38,392 nt of DNA from Gammaproteobacteria bacterium. GTDB taxonomy: Bacteria; Pseudomonadota; Gammaproteobacteria; S144-34. A program made the position numbers and the translations under genes. The stretch spans positions 1 through 38,392 of the forward strand of contig JALSJE010000137.1 of the NCBI GenBank assembly GCA_026989495.1, written 5' to 3'. Shown in pieces: positions 22,984 through 32,867 of this stretch; the first letter of the stretch is position 1; every line of letters begins with the position of its first letter. Under the pieces are notes generated by a model. That model worked only from the letters and a program-made list of their open reading frames with translations. It was not told the origin of the DNA and did not search any database.

Positions 22984-24351
22984 TCAGTCGCCGGCCACGG
23001 TCATGCGGCCGACGAGGATGGCGCCGGTGCGCACGCGCCCGCGCCGGTCCACGTCGTCGGCCACCGCCACGATGTCGCGGAACATGCGCGCGAGGTTGCC
23101 GGCGATGGTGATCTCGTGCACGGGGTAGGCGATGCGCCCGCCCTCGACCCAGTAGCCGGCCGCCCCGCGCGAGTAGTCGCCCGTGACGTAGTTGACGCCG
23201 TGACCCATGAGCTCGGTCACCAGCAGCCCCTCGCCCATCTCGGCGAGCAGGGACTCCAGGCCGCCTTCGAGGCTCGGGGCGACGAGCACGTTGTGCACGC
23301 CACCCGCGTTGCCCGTGGTCTCCATCCCGAGGCGGCAGGCCGAGTAGGTGTCGAGCACGTAGCCGCGCAGCACGCCGTCGGAGACCAGGTCGCGCGCCCG
23401 CGTGGCCACGCCCTCGGCGTCGAAGGGCGCGCTCCCCAGGGCCTTGGGGATGTGCGGGTCCTCGCGGATGGCCATCCATGCCGGGAAGACGGCCTCGCCC
23501 AGGCGGTCGAGCAGGAAGGAGGCACGCCGGTAGAGGCGCCCGCCGCGGATGGCCCCGAGGAAGTGGCCGATGAGGCCCGTGGCGACCTCCGCGGCGAAGG
23601 CCACGGGGCACTCGCGCGTGGCAAGCTTGCGCCCGCCCAGGCGGCGGGCGGCGCGCTCGCCCGCGCGCCGGCCCACGGCCTCCGCCGGCTCGAGCTCCGC
23701 CGGGTCCCGCGCCACCGTCCACCAGTAGTCGCGCTCCATGGCCTCGCCCTCGCGCGCCACCACGGCGCAGCTCACGCTGTGGCGCGAGGTCTCGTAGCCG
23801 CCGAGGAAACCGTGGGTATTGCCGTACACCGTGGTGCCGTCGTGGGTGGTGACGGTGGCACCCTCCGAGTTCTCGATGCGCCGGTCCACGGCGCGGGCGG
23901 CATCCTCGCAGGCGCGCGCGAGCGCGATGGCGCCTTCGGCGTCCAGCCCCCACGGGTGGTGCAGGTCGAGCTCCGGCCAGTCCCGCGCGAGGCGGTCCGG
24001 GTCGGCGAGCCCCGCACAGGCGTCCTCGCCCGTGTGGCGGGCGATGGCGAGCGCGGCCTCCACGGCGGCCCGCACGGAGGCCTCGCGCAGATCGGCGGTG
24101 CTGGCGCTCGCCTTGCGCCGGCCGACGTAGACCGCGATGCCGATGCCCTGGTCGCGGTGGAACTCGATGGTCTCCACCTCGCCCAGGCGCACCGTGACCG
24201 AGAGGCCCCGGTCCACGCTGGCCGAGGCCTCGGCGGCGTCGGCCCCGCCGGCGCGGGCGGCCTCCAGCGCGAGCGCCACCAGGCGCTCGCAGCGGGCACG
24301 CTCGGCACGCAGGTCGACTGCCGGGGCGGTGTGGGTCGTGGTCTCTTCCAT
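22984..24351 (-). CDS. pmbA: PmbA/TldE, partner subunit of the TldD metalloprotease
   Basis: The TldE subunit of the heterodimeric TldD/E protease that trims leader peptides (microcin B17) and degrades unfolded peptides such as CcdA. The 455-residue product has the U62 family layout without the zinc HExxxH motif, as expected for TldE. Family segments include TTHDGTTVYGNTHGFLGGYETSRHS, PFDAEGVATRARDLVSDGVLRGYVLDTYSA, ELMGHGVNYVTGDYSRGAAGYWVEGG and the end GAILVGRMTVAGD. It starts 10 bp after the tldD stop with a GAGGAGG ribosome site, so the two subunits are made together. In E. coli tldD and pmbA are at separate loci. Confidence 0.95.
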   Translation of the reverse strand: MEETTTHTAPAVDLRAERARCERLVALALEAARAGGADAAEASASVDRGLSVTVRLGEVETIEFHRDQGIGIAVYVGRRKASASTADLREASVRAAVEAALAIARHTGEDACAGLADPDRLARDWPELDLHHPWGLDAEGAIALARACEDAARAVDRRIENSEGATVTTHDGTTVYGNTHGFLGGYETSRHSVSCAVVAREGEAMERDYWWTVARDPAELEPAEAVGRRAGERAARRLGGRKLATRECPVAFAAEVATGLIGHFLGAIRGGRLYRRASFLLDRLGEAVFPAWMAIREDPHIPKALGSAPFDAEGVATRARDLVSDGVLRGYVLDTYSACRLGMETTGNAGGVHNVLVAPSLEGGLESLLAEMGEGLLVTELMGHGVNYVTGDYSRGAAGYWVEGGRIAYPVHEITIAGNLARMFRDIVAVADDVDRRGRVRTGAILVGRMTVAGD

Positions 24352-24361
24352 TCTCGCCTCC

Positions 24362-25858
24362 TCAGGCCTGGGTGCCGCCCACGGTGAGGCCGTCCACCCG
24401 CAGGGTGGGCTGGCCCACGCCCACCGGCACGCTCTGGCCGTCCTTGCCGCAGGTGCCCACTCCCTCGTCGAGCCGCAGGTCGCTGCCCACCATGGACACG
24501 CGCGCGAGCACCTCCGGACCGGAGCCGATGAGGGTGGCCCCCTTGACGGGACGCGTGATGCGCCCGCCCTCGATCAGGTAGGCCTCGCTCGCGGAGAAGA
24601 CGAACTTGCCCGAGGTGATGTCCACCTGGCCGCCGCCGAAGTTGACCGCGTAGAGGCCGCGGTCCACCGAGCGGATGATCTCCTCCGGATCGTGCGGGCC
24701 TGCGAGCATGAAGGTGTTGGTCATGCGCGGCATGGGCTGGTGCGCGTAGGACTCGCGCCGGCCGTTGCCCGTCGGGGCCATGCCCATGAGGCGCGCGTTC
24801 AGGCGGTCCTGCATGTAGCCGCGCAGGATGCCGTCCTCGATCAGCACGGTGCGCCGGGTGGGGGTGCCCTCGTCGTCGATGCCGAGCGAGCCGCGCCGGC
24901 CCGGGAGCGTGCCGTCGTCCACCACCGTGCACAGCGGCGAGGCCACCCGCTCGCCGATACGGCCGGTGAAGGCGGAGGTGCCCTTGCGGTTGAAGTCGCC
25001 CTCGAGGCCGTGGCCCACGGCCTCGTGCAGCAGCACGCCGGGCCAGCCAGGCCCGAGCACCACGGTCATCTCACCCGCCGGGGCCTCGCCCGCCTCCAGG
25101 CTGACCAGCGCCTGGCGCACGGCCTCGCGCGCGAAGCCGAGCGCGCGGTCCTGCTCCAGGAACCAGCCGTAGCCGAAGCGCCCGCCGCCGCCGGCGGTGC
25201 CCTGCTCGCGCCGGCCCTTGTCCTCGACGATGACGGTGACGTTGAGGCGCACCAGGGGCCGGACGTCGGCGGCCAGGGTCCCGTCGCTCGCCGCCACGAG
25301 GACGACCTCGTGCACGCCCGCGAGCGTGACGATCACCTCGCTCACGCGCGGGTCCTGGCGGCGGGCCTCCGCGTCCACCCGTTCCAGCAGCCGCACCTTG
25401 TCCTCCACGCCCAGGGTCTCCAGGGGATCGATGGGCCGGTAGAGGTCGTGGCCGCCCCGCGCCTGCCACACCTGCACCCTTCCTGCGCCGCCGCTGCGCG
25501 CGATGGCACGTGCGGCGCGCGAGGCTTCCAGCAGCGCCGGCAGCACGATCTCGTCGGAATAGGCGAAGCCGGTGCGCTCGCCGGCGATGGCGCGCACGCC
25601 CACGCCCTGCTCCACGTGGTGGCTGCCCTCCTTGACCCGTCCGTCCTCGAAGATCCAGGACTCCGAGCGGCTGAGCTGGAAGTAGAGGTCGCCGCCGTCC
25701 ACGGCGTGGCCCAGCAGGGTGCCGAGCGCGCGCTCGAGCTCGGGCTCGGCGAGCCCCCCGGGGGCCAGGATGAGCTCGCGGGCGAGCTGCAGGGGATCGG
25801 CCGCTGGAGGCGTGGACGGCGAAGGTGCCTGCACGCTCTCGTGCGTCGTCTCGCTCAT
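24362..25858 (-). CDS. tldD: TldD, zinc metalloprotease subunit
   Basis: Catalytic subunit of TldD/E. The 498-residue product carries the zinc motif [12 protein letters not shown] (HExxxH, about residue 278) and the third ligand region [21 protein letters not shown] near the C-terminus. Other U62 features are [26 protein letters not shown] and [25 protein letters not shown]. The ATG has a GAGGAG ribosome site. Upstream lies the nitrilase-family gene (42 bp), then yhdP, rng and maf. E. coli has the same maf-rng-yhdP-tldD order, so the assignment is firm. Confidence 0.96.
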   Translation of the reverse strand: MSETTHESVQAPSPSTPPAADPLQLARELILAPGGLAEPELERALGTLLGHAVDGGDLYFQLSRSESWIFEDGRVKEGSHHVEQGVGVRAIAGERTGFAYSDEIVLPALLEASRAARAIARSGGAGRVQVWQARGGHDLYRPIDPLETLGVEDKVRLLERVDAEARRQDPRVSEVIVTLAGVHEVVLVAASDGTLAADVRPLVRLNVTVIVEDKGRREQGTAGGGGRFGYGWFLEQDRALGFAREAVRQALVSLEAGEAPAGEMTVVLGPGWPGVLLHEAVGHGLEGDFNRKGTSAFTGRIGERVASPLCTVVDDGTLPGRRGSLGIDDEGTPTRRTVLIEDGILRGYMQDRLNARLMGMAPTGNGRRESYAHQPMPRMTNTFMLAGPHDPEEIIRSVDRGLYAVNFGGGQVDITSGKFVFSASEAYLIEGGRITRPVKGATLIGSGPEVLARVSMVGSDLRLDEGVGTCGKDGQSVPVGVGQPTLRVDGLTVGGTQA

Positions 25859-25900
25859 GGGCTCGTCTCCTCGGGAAACCGGCGCAGGCCGCCGCCGGGC

Positions 25901-26719
25901 TCAGCCGCAGCGCAGACGCCGGTGCGCCAGCGCCGGAAAGCGGCCGCGGATGTCGCGCGTGCGCTCCGGGTCCACCTCGGCCACCACCACCCCCGCGCCG
26001 CGCGCGAGCCGCCCCAGCACGCTGCCCCAGGGGTCCACGATCATGGAGTCGCCGTGGGTCTCACGGCCGTTGACGTGGTAGCCGCCCTGGGCCGCGGCGA
26101 CCACGTGGCACTGGTTCTCCACCGCGCGCGTGCGCACCAGCAGCTCCCAGTGGGCGCGGCCGGTGACGGCCGTGAAGGCCGAGGGCACGGCGAGCAGCTC
26201 CATGCCCTGGTCCACCATGACGCGGAACAGCTCCGGGAAGCGCAGGTCATAGCAGATCGCGAGCCCCAGCCGGCCCAGCCCGGTCTCGGCCACCACCGGG
26301 CCGTCGCCCGGCTCGATGGTCTCGGACTCGGTGTAGCGCTCCCCGTCCTCGGGCAGCTCCACGTCGAAGAGGTGCATCTTGTCGTAGCGGGCGACCAGCG
26401 CCCCGTCAGGGCCGTGGAGCAGGCAGGCCGCGCGCACCCTGTCCGCGGCCGCGGTGGCCAGCGGCACGGTCCCGCCCACCAGCCAGATGCCGTGGCGCGC
26501 GGCCTGCTGGGCGAGGAAGGCCTGGATGGGCCCCTCGCCCGGCCGCTCGCGCACGCCGAGCTTGTCGCTCTCGCGCGCGCCCAGGAAGGCGAAATTTTCC
26601 GGCAGCACCACCAGCCGCGCGCCGGCCTCCGCCGCCTGCCCGATGAGCCGCTCGGCCTCGAGCAGGTTCGCGTCCACGTGCGGACCCGAGGCCATCTGGA
26701 TCGCGGCCGCCCGGAACAT
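25901..26719 (-). CDS. Nitrilase-family carbon-nitrogen hydrolase (Nit1/YbeM-like)
   Basis: A 272-residue amidase with the full Glu-Lys-Cys triad: Glu41 (VVLPENFAF), Lys114 (RYDKMHLFDV) and Cys156 (LAICYDLRFPELF). The FDVELPEDGERYTESETI and AVENQCHVVAAAQGGYH segments fit the Nit1/deaminated-glutathione amidase group (YbeM in bacteria), a metabolite-repair enzyme. Exact substrate is inferred. The ATG at 26719 overlaps the stop of the upstream exported-protein gene by 4 bp. The longer frame to 27319 runs through repeat DNA and is rejected. Confidence 0.9.
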   Translation of the reverse strand: MFRAAAIQMASGPHVDANLLEAERLIGQAAEAGARLVVLPENFAFLGARESDKLGVRERPGEGPIQAFLAQQAARHGIWLVGGTVPLATAAADRVRAACLLHGPDGALVARYDKMHLFDVELPEDGERYTESETIEPGDGPVVAETGLGRLGLAICYDLRFPELFRVMVDQGMELLAVPSAFTAVTGRAHWELLVRTRAVENQCHVVAAAQGGYHVNGRETHGDSMIVDPWGSVLGRLARGAGVVVAEVDPERTRDIRGRFPALAHRRLRCG

Positions 26720-27306
26720 CAGCGCCCCTCCACGGCCAGCACCAGCGCCTCGCCGCCGGCCCCCGGGACCAGGGCGATGGCCGCGGGGGGCACGCCCAGG
26801 GCCACGAGCCAGTCGCGCAGCTCGCTCGCCCACAGCAGCCCCGCCTCGCCGCCGGGGTAGCGCAACGCCAGCACGCTCCCCTCGGGGGCGGCCATCCACG
26901 CGCGCACGGCTGCACGCACCGGCGCGAGCGACGCCACGTAGGCCCCGTCGCGGGGCCGGTCCCAAACCTCGGGCGGCAGGCGCCACTCGGGCCCCGCCAC
27001 GGCGGCGCCCGCACCGCCACGGCCCCTCACCCGCGACACGGGCCCAGCCGCACCGGCAGGGTCCAGCCCCGCCTCCTGCGGGCGCTGCGCCGCTCCCCGC
27101 ACCTGCGCGCTCCGCGCGCCCGTGTCCGCGGCGCCCGCCCTGCCGAGGCTCCGCACCGGGACCGGGGGGCTCGGGACCGGGGCCGACACCGACGCCCCCG
27201 CCTGCGGGCGCTGCGCCGCTCCCCGCACCTGCGCGCTCCGCGCGCCCGTGTCCGCGGCGCCTACCCAAAGCCATGCCAGCGCTGGGAAAATCCATCCAGC
27301 CTTCAT
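26719..27306 (-). CDS. Unknown exported protein with two repeat-encoded modules after its signal peptide
   Basis: A 195-residue protein. Residues 1-17 form a signal-peptide-like start (MKAGWIFPALAWLWVGA). Residues about 17-58 are one 42-residue repeat module (AADTGARS...RGAAQRPQAGASV...PVPSPPVPV...GRAG). Residues about 59-103 are a second, divergent module (AADTGARS...RPQEAG...PVS...RGGAGAAV) that aligns with the module in MlaC. Only residues about 104-195 look like an ordinary domain (WRLPPEVWDRPRDGAYVASL, GVPPAAIALVPGAGGEALVLAV), which I do not recognise. The ATG at 27306 is the start giving the signal peptide. The gene sits between yhdP and the nitrilase gene, with a 4-bp overlap to the latter. 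Confidence 0.7.
   Translation of the reverse strand: MKAGWIFPALAWLWVGAADTGARSAQVRGAAQRPQAGASVSAPVPSPPVPVRSLGRAGAADTGARSAQVRGAAQRPQEAGLDPAGAAGPVSRVRGRGGAGAAVAGPEWRLPPEVWDRPRDGAYVASLAPVRAAVRAWMAAPEGSVLALRYPGGEAGLLWASELRDWLVALGVPPAAIALVPGAGGEALVLAVEGR
27002..27136 (-). repeat. Divergent unit of the 126-bp repeat family, inside the exported-protein gene
   Basis: It aligns with the mlaC copy (633-782), sharing the CCCCGCCTCCTGCGGGCGC block, and is continuous in the same orientation and frame with the canonical unit at 27137-27262. Its hairpin core is GCGCGC-TCC-GCGCGC (27105-27119). It encodes the module next to the mature domain. Confidence 0.85.
27137..27262 (-). repeat. Canonical 126-bp repeat unit, inside the exported-protein gene
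   Basis: Exactly 126 bp (42 codons): the CGTGTCCGCG word recurs at 27121 and 27247. It shares nearly the whole sequence with the units at 33496 and 38145, starting GCCCTGCCG and ending CGTGTCCGCGGCGC. The hairpin core GCGCGC-TCC-GCGCGC is at 27231-27245. It is translated in the AADTG frame immediately after the signal peptide. Confidence 0.9.
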
Positions 27307-27433
27307 CCCGGGCCAGCATACCACAGGGGCCGCGGCCCTCCGGCCCCGACGCCGCCCTGCCCGCCTGGCCACGGTCTCACCCATCTCGCCCACCGCGCCG
27401 CCTCCCGTGCCCTTCCCGACATCGGCCCCGCGT

Positions 27434-30400
27434 TCACGGCGCCTCCGCGGCCTCAGGAGCCGGGGCCTCGCCGGAACGGGCGCCCTCGATGCGCTCCACC
27501 CGGGGACGGTCCCAGCTCCCGGTGAGCCGGTACTCGTAGCGGGCCAGCCCCGAGAGGGGATCGTTCACGATGCGCTGGAAGAGCAGGATGGCGGCCCCCA
27601 CCGCCGGGCCGCCCAGCAGCGCCCCCGCCAGCGGCAGGCCGCCGGAGACGTGGGGCGTGACGCGCACGTGCTGGTCGTAGTCGCGCCGGGCGAGCCCGAT
27701 GCGCCCGGCGATCTCGATGCGCGCGCTCGGGCCCTCCAGGGTGAGATTGTGGGTGTAGGCGTCCCCCGCCTCCAGCGTGAAGTCGCCCTCGATCCAGTCG
27801 AAGGCCAGGCCCTTGCCGAAGAGGTCGGAGAAATCGAGGCTCAGCCGCCGGGGCAGCGCGCTGAGGCTGAGGAGTCCGAACAGGCGCCCCGCGCCCGGCT
27901 CCACCTCGCTCAGCCGCCCCTTGACCAGCCGCAGATGGAGGCGGCCCTGCAGACGGTCGAGCGCGATGTCCCAGGGCGGCCCCGTCCAGCTCACGTCCAG
28001 GTCCACGCGCGCATGCCGGGCCGAGAGGCCGCCGGCGTAGCCGAGCAGGGCCATGGCCGCGGCGAGGTCGTCGCTCTCCACGGTGCCCTGGAAGGTGGCG
28101 CGCTCGCGGCCGCCGCGCTCGAGCCAGCCGCCCTCGCCGCGCACCTTGAGCGCCCGGCTGTCCACGGCCAGGCGCCGGATGGCCAGCCCGCCCTCCGTCG
28201 TGGCCGTGAGCACCTCCCAGCGCCCCAGGTCACGCGCGCCCAGGCGCAGCGCCGCCACCACGAGGTCCAGCGGCGGGAGCGAGCGCGGGCCGATGCCGCC
28301 TCCTTTACGCGCGCCGGTCCCTTCCGCCTCCGCCGCCGGGAGGTGCAGGCGCTCCAGCCGGGCGCGCACCGTCCCTCCCGCCCGCCCGGGCAGCCGCACG
28401 CTCCCGGCAAGCCGTGGCGAGCGCAGGGTCAGGTCCCAGCCCCCGTCGGGCGCGCGCGTCCCGGCGAGCGTGAGATCGGGCCAGTCACGGCCCAGCAGGC
28501 GCACCCGCGCGGCGCCCACCGCCACCTCCCGCAGCACCGGGCCCGCCGCCCCGCCCGGGGCCGCGACGCCCGCCGGGGAGGTGGCGGCGGCCGCTCGCGC
28601 GAGCCAGGCGCGCCAGCCGTCCAGGTCCAGCACCTCGGCGCGGCCCGTGAGCACCAGGCCGGGCTCGGCGGGCGCACGGGCCGGCACCCGGCCGCCCAGC
28701 CGCAGGGCACCGGCAGCCCGTCCCTCGGGATCGCGCACCCGGCCCGTGAGCCGCTTGCCGTAGCGGAAGGCGAGCGCCGCCGGCGTCCCGTTCCGCAGGC
28801 TGAGCCGGAGCCAGGAGGGCGCCGCCTCCCCGGGCGGCTTGCCGAGGGGGGCCGGCAGGCTCACCCCCACGCCGCGCAGATCCGAACGCAGCTCGAGCTC
28901 GACGGGACGGCCTGCCCCCGCACGCGGGAGCAGGGCCTCGAGGCGCCAGGCCGCGCCACCGCCGAGGAAAGACGGGAGCGGGCGGCCCGCGAGCCGGCCG
29001 AGCGTGTGAACCGGCAGCCGCGCCGTGGCCGTCAGGCGGGTCCCGCCTGCGCCCGGATCCGGCCGCAGGCGCACCGTGACCGGCCGCCCCAGCAGGCGCC
29101 CTGCCAGACGCTCGGCGGTGAGCCCCCGCGGCTCGAAGGTCACCTCGCCGCCGAGGCGCGTGACGGCGATGCCGCGGCCGAGGTCGCGGAGGGTCCCGCC
29201 GCGCACCCGCACCGTGCCCCGGTAGCGGGGCCGGCGGTCGCGGTGGTGGCGCCCGAGGGGCAGGGCCAGGCTGATGTCCAGCGCCATCGATCCTGCGCCC
29301 TCGACCCGCCCCAGCCAGCGGGTGTAGCCGGGCCCGGCGATGCCCGTGCGGCGCAGGAGCGCGATGCCGTCGGCCAGGGTGCCATGGACATGGCCCGACA
29401 GCTCGAGCACGGCGCCGCGCCCCATGTCCGGAATGGCGATGCGCAGGCCCTCGACCCGCGCGCCGAGGAGCCGCGCCGACTCCACCCGGGCCGAGAGACT
29501 GGCCTGGCTGAAGGCCAGCTCGCCGCGCGCGGCCTGCAGGCGCGGCCAGCCGGAAGCATAGTCCAGGGTGCCCTCCTCCAGGCGGAAGCGCACCAGGAAG
29601 CGCCCTTCCCCGCCCCGGAAGGGAAAGCGGGCCATGGGCCCGCGCAGCAGGAAGCGCCCTTCCGGCGCGCGTCCGCCGCGCACGGCCCGGTCGAGCCAGC
29701 CCACCACGGGAGCCGGGATGACGGCCACCGGGAGATAGGCGGGCACCGGTCCGGCATCGCGGACGGCGAAGGCCGCGGCGAGGTCCACGCGCACGTTGTC
29801 CCGCCGCGCCGGAACACCCCCGGCGACCACGCCGCGCACGGTGGCCTCGAGGTCGGCGTTGCTCACATGCAGCCCGGGGCTGAAGGCGCGCCACCCCTGC
29901 GGGGTGCGGCGCAGCAGCACCAGGCCCTCGAGGCGCTCGGCCCGGAGCGGACCACGGAACACCTTCGGCAGGCGCAGGGTCACCCCGCGCGCGGCGAGCA
30001 CGAGGCGGGCGGCGGTCTCCGTCGCCTGCAGGCGCAGGTCGAGCCCCTCCACCCCCGGGCGGCGCCCCTCGGGCGCGACCGCCAGGTCCTCGACCTCGGC
30101 CTCGAGGCCCAGGCGCCGGTCCGGCGGTGCATCCGGCCGCACCACCAGACGCAGCCGCCGCAGCAGGCCGCGGGGGGCGGCCCGCGTCAGCCGCTCGCGG
30201 GCCCCGGGCCCCAGCACCGCGGCCGCGACCACCGCGGCGTCCTCCACCCGCAGGTGCCGCGCCGCGGCCCGCACCGCGGCCACGTGCCCGTCCGCCCCCC
30301 GGCGAACCGCCACCGCGAAGGCGGCGGGCAAGGGCGCCAGGCCGGGCCGGCCCAGGCGCTGGAAGTCCGCCACCACCAGCCGCCAGCCCTGCCCGGTGCG

Positions 30401-31366
30401 GTGCCAGTCGAAGCGGCCCCAGGCGCGCGCGGCCTCCAGCGGCGGGCGATCCCCCAGCCCGAGGCGGAAGCGCGTGAGCTCGCCGCGCCCGGCGAGCCGC
30501 ACGAGCCGCCGCCCCGCGAGCTCGGCCCACAGGGTGAGGTGGGCGGCGCCCTCGAGGCGCACCTCGCGCGGCAGCCAGCCGCGCACGAGGGGGTGGTCGA
30601 GCCGCAGGCCTTCGACGGCGAGGTGGTAGGTCCCGTCGGGGCTCCCGGCCGCGGCCGTCTCCAGGGGCAGACGCGCGGCGAGCCGCAGGCGCTCGCCCAG
30701 CGCCGCGGGCAGCCGCGTGGCGGCGGCGAGCTCCACGCGGCCGGCGCGCACCACCAGGCGCACGGAGGTCTCGTCCAGCAGCACCGGGGGCACCCCCGGC
30801 GCCTGATAGACCAGGCGGAGGTCGCGCAGGACCACCCCGCCGCGCGCGATCGCCAGGAGCCGCCCGATGAGCGCACCCGCCGGCCCGCGCCGCTCGCCGC
30901 GCGCGCGCAGGCCGAGCACGCGCACGCGCCCTGCCGCGTCCCGGGCCACGGCGAGGGCGGTCCCCTCGGCCTCGATCCGGGCGGGGCGCAGGCCGCCCGC
31001 GCGCAGGCTGCGCCACAGGTCCAGGGCCACGCGCAGGCGCCGCACCTCCAGCCATGGCTGCCCCGTGGCCGGGTCGAGGACGCGCACGCCCTCCAGCACG
31101 ATCTGGGGATGGAGCCCGCGCCAGGCGGCCTCCACGCGCGCCATGCGCACGGGCATGCCCGCGCCCCGGCTGGCCCAGGCTTCGAGCTCGGCCTGGTAGC
31201 GGCCCGCGATCGGCACCAGCAGCCGCGCCAGGCTCACGGCGACGGCCACGGCCACCACCCCGCCCGCCGCTGCGTACCACAGCCCGCGCAGCAGGCGCAG
31301 GCCGGGGCGCCGGCGCGGCGCGCGGCGGGGCCCGTGGGGGCGGCGGGTGCCCTGCTGCTCGCTCAT
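27434..31366 (-). CDS. yhdP: YhdP, giant AsmA-family lipid transport protein
   Basis: A 1310-residue inner-membrane-anchored periplasmic protein of the DUF3971/AsmA2 family (E. coli YhdP has about 1266 residues). YhdP, TamB and YdbH form hydrophobic-grooved bridges carrying phospholipids to the outer membrane. One N-terminal membrane anchor (about residues 29-57) is followed by very long beta-rich sequence. The C-terminal AsmA-like part has GRLFGLLSLSALPRRLSLDF, GDFTLEAGDAYTHNLTLEGP and HVRVTPHVSGGLPLAGALLG, all family hallmarks. It lies 16 bp downstream of rng, as in E. coli. Along with Mla and Lpt genes, it makes this window rich in envelope-lipid traffic functions. Confidence 0.95.
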   Translation of the reverse strand: MSEQQGTRRPHGPRRAPRRRPGLRLLRGLWYAAAGGVVAVAVAVSLARLLVPIAGRYQAELEAWASRGAGMPVRMARVEAAWRGLHPQIVLEGVRVLDPATGQPWLEVRRLRVALDLWRSLRAGGLRPARIEAEGTALAVARDAAGRVRVLGLRARGERRGPAGALIGRLLAIARGGVVLRDLRLVYQAPGVPPVLLDETSVRLVVRAGRVELAAATRLPAALGERLRLAARLPLETAAAGSPDGTYHLAVEGLRLDHPLVRGWLPREVRLEGAAHLTLWAELAGRRLVRLAGRGELTRFRLGLGDRPPLEAARAWGRFDWHRTGQGWRLVVADFQRLGRPGLAPLPAAFAVAVRRGADGHVAAVRAAARHLRVEDAAVVAAAVLGPGARERLTRAAPRGLLRRLRLVVRPDAPPDRRLGLEAEVEDLAVAPEGRRPGVEGLDLRLQATETAARLVLAARGVTLRLPKVFRGPLRAERLEGLVLLRRTPQGWRAFSPGLHVSNADLEATVRGVVAGGVPARRDNVRVDLAAAFAVRDAGPVPAYLPVAVIPAPVVGWLDRAVRGGRAPEGRFLLRGPMARFPFRGGEGRFLVRFRLEEGTLDYASGWPRLQAARGELAFSQASLSARVESARLLGARVEGLRIAIPDMGRGAVLELSGHVHGTLADGIALLRRTGIAGPGYTRWLGRVEGAGSMALDISLALPLGRHHRDRRPRYRGTVRVRGGTLRDLGRGIAVTRLGGEVTFEPRGLTAERLAGRLLGRPVTVRLRPDPGAGGTRLTATARLPVHTLGRLAGRPLPSFLGGGAAWRLEALLPRAGAGRPVELELRSDLRGVGVSLPAPLGKPPGEAAPSWLRLSLRNGTPAALAFRYGKRLTGRVRDPEGRAAGALRLGGRVPARAPAEPGLVLTGRAEVLDLDGWRAWLARAAAATSPAGVAAPGGAAGPVLREVAVGAARVRLLGRDWPDLTLAGTRAPDGGWDLTLRSPRLAGSVRLPGRAGGTVRARLERLHLPAAEAEGTGARKGGGIGPRSLPPLDLVVAALRLGARDLGRWEVLTATTEGGLAIRRLAVDSRALKVRGEGGWLERGGRERATFQGTVESDDLAAAMALLGYAGGLSARHARVDLDVSWTGPPWDIALDRLQGRLHLRLVKGRLSEVEPGAGRLFGLLSLSALPRRLSLDFSDLFGKGLAFDWIEGDFTLEAGDAYTHNLTLEGPSARIEIAGRIGLARRDYDQHVRVTPHVSGGLPLAGALLGGPAVGAAILLFQRIVNDPLSGLARYEYRLTGSWDRPRVERIEGARSGEAPAPEAAEAP

Positions 31367-31382
31367 GGACCGGGCCGGCGCG

Positions 31383-32867
31383 CTACATGAGCACCACGTC
31401 GAACTGCTCCTGGGTGTAGAGCGCCTCGGCCTGGAGCTTGATGGGGCGGCCGATGAAGGCCTCGAGCTCGGCCACGCTCGCCGACTCCTCGTCCAGCAGC
31501 CGGTCCACCACCTCCTGGGAGGCGAGCACCAGGAAGCTGCGCGCGTCGTACTGGCGCGCCTCGCGGATGATCTCGCGGAAGATCTCGTAGCAGACGGTCT
31601 CGGCGGTCTTGACCGAGCCGCGTCCGCCGCAGGTGGGGCAAGGCTCGCACAGCACGTGCTCCAGGCTCTCGCGCGTGCGCTTGCGCGTCATCTGCACCAG
31701 GCCCAGGGGCGAGACCTCGCTGATCTGGCTCCTGGCGTGGTCCTTCTCGAGGCTGCGCTCCAGCGCGCGCAGGACCTGGCGCTTGTGCTCCTCGTCCTGC
31801 ATGTCGATGAAGTCGATGATGATGATGCCGCCGAGGTTGCGCAGCCTGAGCTGGCGCGCGATGGCCTGGGCCGCCTCCAGGTTGGTCTTGAAGATGGTCT
31901 CCTCCAGGGTGCGGTGGCCCACGTAGGCGCCGGTGTTGACGTCGATGGTGGTCATGGCCTCGGTCTGGTCGATGATGAGGTAGCCGCCGGACTTGAGCGG
32001 CACCTTGCGCTCCAGCGCCCGCTGGATCTCGTCCTCCACGCCGTAGAGGTCGAAGATGGGCCGCTCGCCCGGGTAGTGCTCGATCAGGCCCGCCGCCTCG
32101 GGGATGAACTCCTGCGCGAAGGCGAGCGCCCGCCGGTAGGTCTCGCGCGAGTCGATGCGCACCTTCTCCACCGCCCCGCCGATGAGGTCGCGCAGGGCAC
32201 GCAGGGCGAGCGGCAGTTCCTCGTAGACGATGCCGCCGGCCGCGGTGCGCACGGCGCGCTCGCGCAGCGAGCCCCACAGGCGCTGCAGGTAGAGCATGTC
32301 GGCGCGCAGGGCCTCCTCGGAGGCGCCCTCGGCGGCCGTGCGCACGATATAGCCTCCGGCGCCGCACGCGGCCGCCAGCCGCGTCACGGTCTCGCGCAGG
32401 CGCTGGCGCTCGGCCTCGTCCTCGATCTTGGTGGAGATGCCCACGTTGGCGGCCCCGGGCATCAGCACCAGGTAGCGCGAGGGGATGGTGATGTGGGTGG
32501 TGAGCCGCGCGCCCTTGCCGCCGAGGGGGTCCTTGATCACCTGCACCAGCAGCTCCTGGCCCTCGGCAACCAGCTCCGTGATGGCCTCGCCGCGGCGCTC
32601 GCCGCCTTCCGGCCGCAGGTCCTCGCCGTTCTCGCCCGGGAGGCTGCGGATGTCGGAGGCATGGAGGAAGGCGGCGCGCTCGAGCCCAATGTCCACGAAG
32701 GCGGCCTGCATGCCGGGCAGCACGCGGCGGACCCGGCCCTTGTAGATGTTGCCCACCAGGCCGCGGCGGCTCGCGCGCTCGATGAAGACCTCCTGCAGCA
32801 CGCCGTTCTCGACCACGGCGACGCGGGTCTCGCGGGGGGTGACGTTGATGAGGATCTCCTCGCTCAC
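31383..32867 (-). CDS. rng: RNase G
   Basis: Endoribonuclease of the RNase E/G family (16S rRNA 5'-end maturation, mRNA turnover). The 494-residue product has the N-terminal [18 protein letters not shown], an S1 domain from about residue 38 ([21 protein letters not shown]), and the catalytic DNase I-like core. The core has [20 protein letters not shown] and [15 protein letters not shown] with the Mg2+-binding aspartates, and [12 protein letters not shown]. The zinc-link motif is [11 protein letters not shown]. The length and the absence of a long acidic C-terminal scaffold indicate RNase G, not RNase E. The ATG overlaps the maf stop by 4 bp. Confidence 0.96.
   Translation of the reverse strand: MSEEILINVTPRETRVAVVENGVLQEVFIERASRRGLVGNIYKGRVRRVLPGMQAAFVDIGLERAAFLHASDIRSLPGENGEDLRPEGGERRGEAITELVAEGQELLVQVIKDPLGGKGARLTTHITIPSRYLVLMPGAANVGISTKIEDEAERQRLRETVTRLAAACGAGGYIVRTAAEGASEEALRADMLYLQRLWGSLRERAVRTAAGGIVYEELPLALRALRDLIGGAVEKVRIDSRETYRRALAFAQEFIPEAAGLIEHYPGERPIFDLYGVEDEIQRALERKVPLKSGGYLIIDQTEAMTTIDVNTGAYVGHRTLEETIFKTNLEAAQAIARQLRLRNLGGIIIIDFIDMQDEEHKRQVLRALERSLEKDHARSQISEVSPLGLVQMTRKRTRESLEHVLCEPCPTCGGRGSVKTAETVCYEIFREIIREARQYDARSFLVLASQEVVDRLLDEESASVAELEAFIGRPIKLQAEALYTQEQFDVVLM

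Noticed and set aside
25901-27319. Nitrilase-family protein with a 200-residue N-terminal extension
   Set aside because: It would overlap the exported-protein gene completely in another frame. The conserved amidase N-terminus starts at 26719 with a 4-bp overlap.
27122-31390. Open frame of 1422 codons on the plus strand, antisense to yhdP
   Set aside because: It is a shadow of yhdP in GC-rich DNA, where stop codons are rare. Its translation is His/Gln/Pro/Ala-rich with no family motif, and it runs over two real minus-strand genes.
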